From the NCBI RefSeq assembly GCF_024648825.1, contig NZ_JANBBE010000004.1, forward strand, positions 1-64,000: 64,000 nt of DNA. Direction: 5' to 3'. The translations under genes and the position numbers were made by a program. Positions 8,408 through 16,399 of the stretch are shown piece after piece. The notes beneath the pieces were generated by a model that saw only the letters and a list, made by a program, of their open reading frames with translations, was not told the DNA's origin and searched no databases. Positions within the stretch are counted from its first letter, which is position 1. The number at the start of each line of letters is the position of its first letter. Source of the stretch: Lentzea californiensis. Its GTDB lineage: Bacteria > Actinomycetota > Actinomycetes > Mycobacteriales > Pseudonocardiaceae.

Positions 8408-9324
8408 AGGCCGTCCGAGTCCTGCATCGGATCTTCGCGTTCCTGATCGTTCCGGTTCTCGGGTACCTGCTCGGCGCGACGATCTTCAACTACTTCTCGG
8501 ACAAGGTCGAGACCGAGAACCTGAGCGACGCCAGTCACATCATCGTCGCCACCTCGTGCGACCGGCACGGCCCTGTGACCCTGCGCGGCTTCGGCTGGGT
8601 GTACGAGTGCAGCGCCACGGTCACGAACAAGGTCAACGGCAACGTCGTCACCACGACGGCGCGAGGCTTCCTCCGGCCCGATCTCATCGGCAAGCAGGTG
8701 GCCGGTGAAGGGTTCAACCGCGGTGACCTGTATCCGGTGCGCCCGTACGCGGGGTGGGGCATGGTCCTGCTTCTGCCGTTCGGCGTTCTCTGGTTCTACG
8801 TGTATATCGCGATCGCGTGGCGGCTACTGCCCGAGCGGCGGAAGCCCCGCCCCAGACCGGTGCGCTACCAACGGCCGGACAACATGACGAAACCCGATCG
8901 CACCGTGCGAGTCTTCACCCAGTACCCACGTGGGTGGCTGATGTTCTTCTTCCTCCTTCTCGGCTGCATCGGAGTGTTCGTCTACACCTCGTCGGCTTTC
9001 CAGGGCGACACGGTGACCACCGGTATGACGATCGCGTCCTGGACCGCGGTGGCGCTCGTCCTCACCGACTTCGGGTTCCGGTTGTTTCGAACACCGATGA
9101 TCGCGATCTCACCCGACGGCCTTCAGTGGCATGGAGCGCACCTCGGCTGGGCCGAGATCCAGGAGGTCCGGCTGACCCGCAGCCAAGTTCTGATCATCCA
9201 GCCTCGCAACGGTGACGCCGTGAAGATCGGCAGTTTCGGCACCACGGAGGCGACCCGCATCCACGTGGCCATGGGCCACTTCAGCCAGGCCACGTACGCC
9301 CGCGAGGGCACCAGTCGCACATGA
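8404..9324 (+). CDS. Four-helix membrane protein with PH-like C-terminal domain
   Basis: This 306-residue protein has membrane segments at about 9-31, 118-140, 178-198 and 205-226. A loop of about 85 residues lies between the first two, probably outside the membrane (two cysteines at 52 and 69). Residues about 230-300 resemble a small bacterial PH-like domain (PMIAISPDGLQWHGAHLGWA then EIQEVRLTRSQVLIIQPRNG). The ATG overlaps the stop of the WXG-like gene (ATGA). Its function is unknown; such proteins are frequent in actinobacterial ESX-associated operons. The start choice rests on the coupling. Confidence 0.72.
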   Translation: MKAVRVLHRIFAFLIVPVLGYLLGATIFNYFSDKVETENLSDASHIIVATSCDRHGPVTLRGFGWVYECSATVTNKVNGNVVTTTARGFLRPDLIGKQVAGEGFNRGDLYPVRPYAGWGMVLLLPFGVLWFYVYIAIAWRLLPERRKPRPRPVRYQRPDNMTKPDRTVRVFTQYPRGWLMFFFLLLGCIGVFVYTSSAFQGDTVTTGMTIASWTAVALVLTDFGFRLFRTPMIAISPDGLQWHGAHLGWAEIQEVRLTRSQVLIIQPRNGDAVKIGSFGTTEATRIHVAMGHFSQATYAREGTSRT

Positions 9325-9380
9325 ACTCGGACTTGTCCGCCGCAGAAGAGGACCTGTGGAAGGGGCTGGGAGCACAGTGA
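9321..9380 (+). CDS. Possible 19-residue coupling ORF
   Basis: ATG at 9321 overlaps the stop of the membrane-protein gene (ATGA, 9321-9324). The frame reads 19 residues (MNSDLSAAEEDLWKGLGAQ) and its TGA overlaps the GTG of the following lipoprotein gene (GTGA, 9377-9380). This tiny frame therefore joins two genes by 4-base overlaps at both ends. It may be a real micropeptide, a coupling leader for the lipoprotein, or chance. The double overlap is what argues for translation; nothing about the sequence suggests a function. Confidence 0.4.
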   Translation: MNSDLSAAEEDLWKGLGAQ

Positions 9381-10009
9381 ACCGATCCGCTGGGATCCTG
9401 GGCATGGCGGTCCTCGCGTTGAGTGCGGCGGCGTGCACCGGTGGCGACGCGGTGAGCGGCAGGCCGCAGGGCATGTCCATCGCGTCGCCGACCTCGGCGA
9501 CATCGCCTGCGCCCGTTCGCGCCAAGTACACGGAGCTGCCGACCTGTCGGCAGGTGACGCAGAGGGTGACAGGTCTGCCGCCGTTCCGGTCCGGCAACGA
9601 AGACCCCTCGGTGTCCGACATGCTGACCGGATGCGAGTTCCAGCGCATCCCGGACTGGCCACGGGTGAACCTGCAGGTGTCGGCGTGGCGGGACGAGAAG
9701 AGCGACGTCTCGGGACCTGCCGGTCCAGGCAGAGGAGCACTCAAGGCCCGTGAGGTCTACGACGTGACGTCCAAGCCGGGGGCCGATCCTGCTGATGACG
9801 GTGCGGCTGAGGACGTGAAGGTCGGCGAGAAGGCGAAGTGGCTGACACCGAAGGACAGGGACAGCTGCACCCTGATCATCCTCGACGTCAACGCCGTGCT
9901 GATTCTCGTCAACAAGCCTGCGGACAAGCCCGCGCCGAGGTCGCAGGAGTGCCGGGGGCCGCTGCGTGAACTCGCGAAGTCGTTCTACGACGCGGTCCAG
10001 ACGCAGTGA
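9377..10009 (+). CDS. DUF3558 lipoprotein (second copy)
   Basis: This 210-residue protein starts at GTG 9377, which overlaps the stop of the tiny upstream frame; GTG at 9356 is a weaker alternative. It has a signal peptide with lipobox (SAAAC), a Ser/Thr spacer, and a DUF3558-type domain beginning ELPTCRQVTQRVTGLPPF with a GCEF segment and a terminal SQECRGPLRELAKSFYDAV. It is related in type to the lipoprotein at 4320-4877, so the operon carries two. It is the last gene of the ESX-associated run. Confidence 0.8.
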   Translation: MNRSAGILGMAVLALSAAACTGGDAVSGRPQGMSIASPTSATSPAPVRAKYTELPTCRQVTQRVTGLPPFRSGNEDPSVSDMLTGCEFQRIPDWPRVNLQVSAWRDEKSDVSGPAGPGRGALKAREVYDVTSKPGADPADDGAAEDVKVGEKAKWLTPKDRDSCTLIILDVNAVLILVNKPADKPAPRSQECRGPLRELAKSFYDAVQTQ

Positions 10010-10042
10010 GCACCCGAGCCGACCCGGCTGAAAGCTTCCTGA

Positions 10043-10710
10043 TCAGGGTCCCCTCCAGGTGTCGGCGAGCCCCAGCGTCACGCTCGACACCGGTCCGTTG
10101 TGGACAAGCGCTACGCCCTCGGGGTCGAGGTGGAGGGAACAGGCTTCAGCGATGGCACGGATGAGGCCCACCGCGTCGGAGGTGAGGTCACGAGTGCCCG
10201 ACGCCCGTGCGGCTCGACCACGGTCAAGCCGGTCTAGTGCCTCGCGCGGGCCGTACGACGCCTCGACCAGGTCGTCGACGAAGGACAGCGTGCCGACGGC
10301 AGGAGCGGACGCCTGCACCTCACGTAACAGCATCCGGTCGTCGGGGTCTACGCCGCGCGCCAGCGTGATGCGGCCCTCGGCTGTCGTCTCCGCCAATTCC
10401 TCCCCCCGGTCGCCGTCGCGAGGCAGAGCCACATGACGAGTTCGTCCAGAGGTACGTCATCGGGCACGCTCAACGCTGGTGCGTCGAGATTCGCCTCTGG
10501 GTTGTTACCCCTCTCGGTGAGCTTCAGCCACTCGACGACGTCCTGGCGTCGGAAGCGCTCCATCCCACCCGAGACCTCGACAGGTTGGGGGAAGGGCACG
10601 TGTACACCGCGGACGCTCGCCCGTTTGCGCCACATGCTCACGACTGGACGGCGAACACGAGCAAGATACGCGATGTCCTTCAACGTCAACGTAGGCCTGC
10701 CGCTTGCCAC
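10043..10710 (-). pseudogene. N-6 DNA methylase, frameshifted and truncated
   Basis: Two minus-strand frames join into one protein resembling the N-terminal third of actinobacterial N-6 DNA methylases. The first (GTG 10710, GGGGG just upstream) has a helix-turn-helix LTLKDIAYLARVRRPVVSMW and reads to DELVMWLCLATATGG. The second continues with EELAETTAEGRITLARGVDP, LSFVDDLVEASYGPREALDR and LTSDAVGLIRAIAEACSLHL. The frames meet at a run of six C at 10402-10407; one more base there would restore a single frame. The methylase core (a DPPY-type motif) is absent because the second frame stops at 10043. It is therefore a relic even if the frameshift is a sequencing error. Confidence 0.6.
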
Positions 10711-10789
10711 GACACACCCCCTCGACCTGACCTGCCGTTCCTCGACACGCAGAGTATCGCCGCGAATGCTGGAATAGTTTCCAAGCTTA

Positions 10790-10809
10790 TTGATAACCCG
10801 ACTTATCAA
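10790..10809. promoter_or_regulatory. Inverted repeat TTGATAA-N6-TTATCAA, candidate operator
   Basis: TTGATAA at 10790-10796 and TTATCAA at 10803-10809 are perfect reverse complements around CCCGAC. The site lies in an unusually AT-rich patch between the divergent methylase relic and the gene at 10896. It could bind a dimeric repressor; the protein is unknown. Confidence 0.5.
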
Positions 10810-10895
10810 CGACGTTGAAAGACAAACCTACTGCGGCTAGCCAAGCTGTTTGGGCCCGCTGCCGATCATCGGCAGCGCTTCCCGCAGGAGATCCA

Positions 10896-12326
10896 ATGAA
10901 CAAGCACTTCGAGCACGCCGCTCGTTTCACCGACGACGTCTCGGCGGTCGTAGTCGAGCGACTGACGATCGACGACCAGGAAGTCACCCGAGAGGCCCTG
11001 CGCTGGGTCTCCGGTGAGCGCGGCCCGCTCGTGGACGACCCTGACAGCCTCGCCGCCGCCGACCTGACGAACTACGTCGCCGAGGCCATAGGCCTCGGCG
11101 CCCACACGCTGAGCGTGATCGGACAGGCGCAGGAGGTCCAGGGTGTCGAACGGCTGCTGAAGGACGTCGGGGACAAGACCGCCCAGTCCACCGCTCAGGC
11201 GGCCGAACTCACGACCCAGGCGGTGAAGGACGCGTCCGAAGCCGTCATGGCGGCGGCTCGTGATGCGAAAACGGCGATCACGGACGCGGACTTCCAGAGT
11301 CGCAGGGAGCTCACCACGGCGGTGAAGACCGCGAAGGAGGAGTTCAACTCGGAGCTGCGCCGTCTCTTCGCCGGAGAGAGGCCCGAACTCGTCGAGCGGC
11401 TCCAGCCCGTGCTCGACAGGTTCGGCACCGACCTCGACGCGAAGGTGAGCGCCGGGACAGCCGACCTCCTGGCCAAGGCCGCTCGACAGTTCGACCCGGC
11501 CGACCCGACCTCTCCGATGGCCCGGCACGCCGCCGAACTCACCACCCGGCAGGAGCAGCTCACGCGGCAACTGGTCGAGCAGCACGCCGAGCTGACGAGC
11601 AAGATCGAGGAGGTGTCGACCGTGCTGCGGGTCCGCGAGGCCACGACCGCGCTCGCCAAGGTGACTCCGATCAAGGGCGAGTCCTACGCCGGCTCGGTGC
11701 ACACCGTTCTGGTGGGTATCGCCGCCGGACTCGGAGACGACTACACGGACACCGGGTCGGTGACCGGACACCTGCCGCGGTGCAAGAAGGGCGACGGTGT
11801 CCTGAGCCTGAACGACGGAGCCGCTCGTGTCGTCATCGAGATGACCGACTCGACCCGCTCGGGCTGGACCGACTACCTCGCCGAAGCCGAACGCAACCGT
11901 GATGCCGTCGCCTCGCTGGGCCTCGTCCGCAGCATCGACCAGAACGGTGGTCAGACGCTCCGGGTCATCGGCGCACAGCGGCTCGTGCTGGCCTTCGACC
12001 CCGACAACGACAGTTCCGACCTCCTGCGCACCGTGATCATGCTCCTGCGGACGACCGCCATCGCGACCGCGAGCCGCAAGGGCGTCCACCAGGTCACCAC
12101 GGCCGAGGAGAAGATCGCCGAGGCGCTCACCCACCTGGTGAAGGTCGACTCGGTCAAGAAGCTGTCCGCCTCGATCCAGAAGTCGGCGACGAAGATCGAC
12201 AGCGAGTGCACCGCCCTGAACTCCGCCGTCCGGCGCTTGCTCGACGAGGCACTTGTCGCGCTGGCCGGTGCTCACGCGTCCGGTCCCGAACTCGTGAGCA
12301 CGCCCGAGTCCCACGGAGCCGCTTGA
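10896..12326 (+). CDS. Coiled-coil protein with DUF2130-like (PD-(D/E)XK-type) C-terminal domain
   Basis: This 476-residue protein has no signal peptide. Residues about 70-270 are strongly helical and Ala/Thr/Glu-rich (SKIEEVSTVLRVREATTALA), consistent with a long coiled coil. Residues about 275-400 resemble the DUF2130 type of PD-(D/E)XK-like domain: GESYAGSVHTVLVGIAAGLG, then CKKGDGVLSL, VVIEMTDSTRSGW and NRDAVASLGLV. The expected E-x-K is E-M-T here, so catalysis is doubtful. ATG at 10896 has AGGAG 7 bases upstream. Some database entries call such proteins Fis-family regulators, but I see no Fis domain. The SNF2 helicase follows on the same strand. Confidence 0.6.
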   Translation: MNKHFEHAARFTDDVSAVVVERLTIDDQEVTREALRWVSGERGPLVDDPDSLAAADLTNYVAEAIGLGAHTLSVIGQAQEVQGVERLLKDVGDKTAQSTAQAAELTTQAVKDASEAVMAAARDAKTAITDADFQSRRELTTAVKTAKEEFNSELRRLFAGERPELVERLQPVLDRFGTDLDAKVSAGTADLLAKAARQFDPADPTSPMARHAAELTTRQEQLTRQLVEQHAELTSKIEEVSTVLRVREATTALAKVTPIKGESYAGSVHTVLVGIAAGLGDDYTDTGSVTGHLPRCKKGDGVLSLNDGAARVVIEMTDSTRSGWTDYLAEAERNRDAVASLGLVRSIDQNGGQTLRVIGAQRLVLAFDPDNDSSDLLRTVIMLLRTTAIATASRKGVHQVTTAEEKIAEALTHLVKVDSVKKLSASIQKSATKIDSECTALNSAVRRLLDEALVALAGAHASGPELVSTPESHGAA

Positions 12327-12339
12327 CCCGAGGTGAGGG

Positions 12340-12613
12340 GTGACGTTGCCGCAATTTCCGGCAGCGTCACCCTCATCCGATGCTCGACCCGCCGCGGTCA
12401 CGGGTGGGGACGATGAGTTAGTGCTGGTCGTGCGTGCCGCCGAGAAGCTGTTGCGGCTGGCGGGTCCGTCTACCGCGCCGAAAACGACTGGGCACGACGT
12501 TGCCGGGGGCCGCGGTAGCCACTGCTTTCGACACCTGCGGCGACCCTAACCAGGAGGTCGCCGAGCAGATCAGCACGATGTTGAAGGCGGCTTGGCCTGC
12601 GGTGCCGTTGTAA
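12340..12613 (+). pseudogene. Possible small gene with a frameshift
   Basis: In one frame GTG 12340 runs into DDELVLVVRAAEKLLRLAG. After about 12460 the neighbouring +1 frame gives a coding-like tail (VATAFDTCGDPNQEV, then ISTMLKAAWPAVPL) ending in TAA at 12611-12613. Joined, they make a protein of about 90 residues; alone, the first frame ends at 12549. I recognise no family. The rest of the 345-bp interval between the flanking genes shows nothing else. Confidence 0.25.
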
Positions 12614-12671
12614 CACTGCGTAACGAATGTTCGATGCTTTCTCGACGACGCGTGCGCGCGGAGGGGGAGAA

Positions 12672-14900
12672 ATGGGAGACGACGTTGACCTCGTCGCCGC
12701 CAAGCGCAAGGTCGGTGGCGCCGCTCGCCAGATGCTGGAGCACGCAAGGACCCTGATGGACTTGGCCGATCGCGCTGCCGCGGCGCCGGCCAATGTGGAA
12801 CAAGCGGTTCGACATCGCGTCGGCGAGTTGCTGAATCAACAGACCACCAACAACCTCCGTCAGCTTCCCGCGTCGAAACTGCGGGAGGCCGTCCGCAAGG
12901 GTGTGCGGTTCGGGGAGTTGGAGAAGTACTTTCACATGGTGGCCGATGTGGTGGCGGTGCCGCCGTCGGTACTGCAAACCGTGCCGGGCATCGGCCCGTC
13001 GTCAGCCCAGGAAATCCACCAAGCAGCTTGGCAGCTGGCCACCCAGGTGCGGGGCGAGGTGTCCGTTCGGTTCGACCCCGATCGGCCGGGCCGAGGTGAG
13101 ACCCACCTGCTGGGGTTGCTCGTGGCGTGGCGTGACACGCGAGTCGCCGCCACCGCGCTGCATGCGTTGGCCACCAACATCCGACCGCACCTACAGGGTC
13201 TCTCTGCCGCTGCGGAACCGGCCGGCTCGCGGGCAAAGATGCTTTTCTCCGGCAAGACCGCGCGCACCGCAGCTCTTACCGCCCTTGCGCGACTGGAACA
13301 GCTCCTTACCGGTGGCAGTGCGACTGGTCTGCATCAGCGTGCGACCGCGGTGCTGCAACTCGCGCAATCCGGTAATCGCCCGGCCGCCGAGGTGTGGCGT
13401 GAGTACGAACGCGACGCAGCTGGCATCAACGCTCTGCTGGCCACGATTCCAGGCGCGATCCGCGCGGCCGACGACGACGCGGCCCATGGCTTTGCGCCGG
13501 CCGAGTTGGTCAAGAAGATCCAGGCGGTGCCGCTCAACACCGACCGGCTCAAGACCACGTTGCGGGGCTACCAGGTCTTCGGCGCGCAGTACGCGATCCT
13601 GCAGGAACGGACGATCATCGGCGACGAAATGGGACTGGGCAAGACGATCCAGGCCCTCGCCACCGCCGCTCATCTCGCGGCGAACGGGCGCACGCGGTTT
13701 CTGGTCGTCTGTCCGGCCAGCGTACTGATCAACTGGATCAACGAGATTGGCAAACACACGACACTCACCGCGCATGCGTTGCACGGGGCGGACCGCGACG
13801 GTGCGACACGAGTGTGGTCGCGCCGGGGTGGGGTCGCGGTCACGACATTCGGCACCGTCTCCAAGTTGCCGCTCCCCGACGAGCACGGAATCCAGCTGTT
13901 GATCGTCGACGAAGCGCACTACATCAAGAACAAGGAAGCGCAACGCTCCCGGGCCGTTGCTGCGCTGGCGACCAATGCCGAGCGAACTCTGTTCCTGACT
14001 GGTACGCCGATGGAAAACCGGGTCGAGGAGTTCCAGTCGCTCGTGGACCATCTGCGGCCGGGCATCGCCTCGTCGTTGGATCGGTTCGGGCGGATGGCGA
14101 GCGCGACGACGTTCAGGCGGGCTGTGGCGCCGGTGTACCTGCGGCGCAACCAGGAGGACGTGCTGCAGGAGTTGCCGGAGTGTCTGGAGATGGAGGATTG
14201 GGTTCAGCTGTCCGACGCCGACGAACGCGTCTACCGGGTGGCGGTCGAACGGAACTTCATGGCGATGCGGCAGGCCGCCTACGCCACGCCGAACCACCGC
14301 GATTCGGCGAAGATGGTGCGGTTGCTCGAAATCATCGAGGAGTCGAAGGACAACGGGTGGAAGGTCATCGTCTTCTCCTACTTCCGCGGTGTCCTGGAGG
14401 CGGTGCAGCAAGCGCTCGCCGGCAACACGGCGGGTGCGCTGACCGGGTCGGTGGCAGCGGCCAAGCGACAGGAGATGGTCGACGAGTTCTCCCGGATCGA
14501 TGGTCACGCTGTACTACTGAGCCAGATCGAGGCAGGTGGTGTGGGGCTCAACGTGCAGGCGGCCTCGGTGGTGATCCTTGCCGAGCCGCAGTGGAAACCC
14601 AGTACTGAGGCGCAGGCGATCGCCCGTGCTCACCGCATGGGGCAGACCAGAAAGGTGCATGTGCATCGGCTGCTGGCCAAGAACTCCGTCGACGAGCGCA
14701 TGCGCGAGATCATCGAGGAGAAGCAGCAGTTGTTCGACGAGTACGCACGCAAGAGCGCGGCCAAGGAAGCTGATGCTCGTGCGGTCGACAGTTCGTTGCA
14801 CCAGAAGGTCGACGTGACGCGAGACGAGGCGGTTCCCGCTGAGCAGCGGATCATCGCCGCCGAACGTCAGCGGCTCGGCCTCGACCCAAGCACGCGGTGA
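12672..14900 (+). CDS. SNF2-family DEAD/DEAH-box helicase with HhH motif
   Basis: This 742-residue protein is a double-stranded DNA translocase of the SNF2 class. Residues about 90-115 hold a helix-hairpin-helix (LQTVPGIGPSSAQEIHQAA) that may bind DNA. Helicase motif I is GDEMGLGKT at about 316-324, motif II DEAH in LLIVDEAHYIKN at about 412, motif III LTGTPMENR. The C-terminal RecA lobe has EAGGVGLNVQAASVVI and motif VI QAIARAHRMGQTRKV near 650. ATG at 12672 is chosen because GGAGGGGGAG directly precedes it; a frame-open ATG lies at 12627. It follows the coiled-coil DUF2130-like gene and a methylase relic. A role in repair or phage defence is possible but not shown. Confidence 0.88.
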   Translation: MGDDVDLVAAKRKVGGAARQMLEHARTLMDLADRAAAAPANVEQAVRHRVGELLNQQTTNNLRQLPASKLREAVRKGVRFGELEKYFHMVADVVAVPPSVLQTVPGIGPSSAQEIHQAAWQLATQVRGEVSVRFDPDRPGRGETHLLGLLVAWRDTRVAATALHALATNIRPHLQGLSAAAEPAGSRAKMLFSGKTARTAALTALARLEQLLTGGSATGLHQRATAVLQLAQSGNRPAAEVWREYERDAAGINALLATIPGAIRAADDDAAHGFAPAELVKKIQAVPLNTDRLKTTLRGYQVFGAQYAILQERTIIGDEMGLGKTIQALATAAHLAANGRTRFLVVCPASVLINWINEIGKHTTLTAHALHGADRDGATRVWSRRGGVAVTTFGTVSKLPLPDEHGIQLLIVDEAHYIKNKEAQRSRAVAALATNAERTLFLTGTPMENRVEEFQSLVDHLRPGIASSLDRFGRMASATTFRRAVAPVYLRRNQEDVLQELPECLEMEDWVQLSDADERVYRVAVERNFMAMRQAAYATPNHRDSAKMVRLLEIIEESKDNGWKVIVFSYFRGVLEAVQQALAGNTAGALTGSVAAAKRQEMVDEFSRIDGHAVLLSQIEAGGVGLNVQAASVVILAEPQWKPSTEAQAIARAHRMGQTRKVHVHRLLAKNSVDERMREIIEEKQQLFDEYARKSAAKEADARAVDSSLHQKVDVTRDEAVPAEQRIIAAERQRLGLDPSTR

Positions 14901-14962
14901 TCGCATGCCCCTGGAAGGGTCGGCCTGGACGGCATCAGGCCTACGCGCTGGGATAGGTGAGT

Positions 14963-14979
14963 TCGCTTCCAGGAAGCGA
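14963..14979. promoter_or_regulatory. Inverted repeat TCGCTTCC-A-GGAAGCGA
   Basis: Two perfect 8-base arms surround one base, 20 bases before the TTG start of the next gene. It may be an operator or an mRNA hairpin near the ribosome binding site. Confidence 0.35.
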
Positions 14980-14999
14980 TTGACGGGAAGGCGGTCCGG

Positions 15000-15317
15000 T
15001 TGAGTCGATCGAAGCGAGAAGCGCTGGATGCCCTGGTCGCTGAGGCGACCGTCGACTGTTACAGCGACAGTGAGTGCATCACCGGCTTCTACACCGTGCT
15101 CGAGGACAACCTCGCCGTGCCGTTCCAGACCGTGGTGCTGGGCGTGGACGTGACAGTGACGGGCGTCGACCTGACCGACGACGAACAGATCGCAGCCATG
15201 TGCACGCGCGGTCGGGCCAAACAGCGCATCGCGATCCTCGACCTGCCACTGCCGACGTCCCCGCCTGAGGGAGCGGAGTGGATCGCCGCCTACCGTCGCT
15301 GGCTGAACGGAACGTGA
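15000..15317 (+). CDS. Conserved small protein, often annotated as calcium-binding
   Basis: This 105-residue cytosolic protein starts at TTG 15000, with GGGAAGG about 8 bases upstream; no ATG or GTG fits better. It has the pattern of a conserved actinobacterial family: KREALDALVAEATVDCYSDS, then GFYTVLEDNLAVPFQTVVLG, then a C-terminal LDLPLPTSPPEGAEWIAAYR. Homologues are often labelled calcium-binding, but I see no EF-hand loop and take that name with caution. It stands alone between the helicase and the minus-strand DUF2637 gene. Confidence 0.75.
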   Translation: MSRSKREALDALVAEATVDCYSDSECITGFYTVLEDNLAVPFQTVVLGVDVTVTGVDLTDDEQIAAMCTRGRAKQRIAILDLPLPTSPPEGAEWIAAYRRWLNGT

Positions 15318-15384
15318 TTTTCCTCCTGCCGCTGCTCCACCGGATTACGAGACAGATCGCCTCGGACGTGGCCTGATCGGACTT

Positions 15385-16097
15385 CTACGGCACTGAGCTC
15401 TTGGGGCTGCCGATCGTTCCCGTTGGCAGTTGCCCGGCTTGTAGCCACCGCCGGAGCACCCGACGGCCATAGTTGTTGGTACCCGCGATCCGGTCCAACT
15501 CCGCGCCGGTCGGGATGCGTCCCTTCGAGCGCTCGGTCATGTAGTACGCCCACATCCGCTGCTCCGCGGTCGGCGCGTCCAGCGAGCGAGCCTCATCCGA
15601 GACGACAGCGAGACGCACCACCCGGTCTCCTCGTCTGCCATTGCCGTCTCGTCCGTCTCGATTGCGGTCTCGCACGTAGCCTCGGCACGGTGTCGCTTGA
15701 GCGCGCGATTCAGCAGCTCCACCGCCAGCAGCAGCGCCAGCGGAGGACACGCCGCCACCGCAATGGCGAACACACTCGGCTCTCGAGCCGTGGCCACGTT
15801 CGCGCAGAGCGAGAGGCAGATGCCGAACGCGAAGGACGGCCAGGCCGCCCAGCGGCCCTCGGCACGGCGGCCGTCACCTGACGTCTTCCACAGCTCGACA
15901 GTGGCCGTGGTCAATAGTCCGTCCACGATCAACGGCCAGATCGCGGCCGTCACCTCGTCCGCGCCGAACCGCAACGCGAACTCGCGCCCATGCCGGTACG
16001 AGACGTAAGCCGCCCCCAAAGCGACCAATGCAGTGCAGACGCACTGCACCCACAGCGCGCGGTCCCTCCCCGCCGAAGGCTCTCTCGTAGTGGTCAT
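15385..16097 (-). pseudogene. DUF2637 (SpdB-like) transfer protein with frameshift
   Basis: The 5' frame (ATG 16097) encodes a DUF2637 membrane protein with four hydrophobic segments ([72 protein letters not shown]). The usual C-terminal part ([20 protein letters not shown], then GTNNYGRRVLRRWLQAG) lies in another frame that ends at 15385. The frames can be joined near 15,620, where one base appears missing; unshifted, the 5' frame runs to an unrelated tail at 15537. DUF2637/Spd proteins accompany intermycelial plasmid or ICE transfer in actinomycetes. The ATG overlaps the stop of a small upstream frame (ATGA). Confidence 0.7.
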
Positions 16098-16201
16098 CGG
16101 GAACCGCCCGTAGCCCGACGCCGGGTACCGACTGGGCGGATCGTGATTTCAGGCCCGTTGACCAGCACATCGCGGTTCGACTGCTGGAGCGGTAGGCCCA
16201 C
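16094..16201 (-). CDS. Small ORF coupled to the DUF2637 gene
   Basis: GTG at 16201 opens a 35-residue frame ([18 protein letters not shown] in its second half) whose TGA overlaps the ATG of the DUF2637 gene by four bases. Short basic proteins upstream of Spd genes are common in actinomycete transfer operons. No strong ribosome binding site is visible and an internal GTG is possible. The overlap is the main support. Confidence 0.4.
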   Translation of the reverse strand: MGLPLQQSNRDVLVNGPEITIRPVGTRRRATGGSR

Positions 16202-16207
16202 TCGATG

Positions 16208-16241
16208 GGCGAGTGCTGTTCGTGGACAGCACTCGCCTTTT
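16208..16241 (+). terminator. Rho-independent terminator-like hairpin
   Basis: GGCGAGTGCTGT (16208-16219) pairs with ACAGCACTCGCC (16226-16237) around a 6-base loop and is followed by TTTT. It reads in the plus direction, yet no plus-strand gene lies just upstream, so it may be a remnant or end an unseen transcript. Confidence 0.6.
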
Positions 16242-16259
16242 CTCGTTCTCGGGTGTCCT

Positions 16260-16305
16260 CTGGGGGCCGAGCCCCCAGACCCCCACGCCGGGGGCACGCC
16301 CCCGG
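16260..16305. repeat. Two back-to-back GC palindromes
   Basis: CTGGGGGC-CGA-GCCCCCAG (16260-16278) and CCGGGGGC-AC-GCCCCCGG (16288-16305) are perfect short hairpins nine bases apart. They resemble the dispersed extragenic GC palindromes of actinomycetes. The stretch 16202-16399 has no gene that I can support. Confidence 0.5.
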
Positions 16306-16399
16306 ACCCCCGGTCGGCTCGTCGCTTCGCGACATCGCGACCCACCCCTGCGGGCTGAGGCCGTTTCCCCTGCTGGCGTACGGAGTTCGCGGGCGTCGA

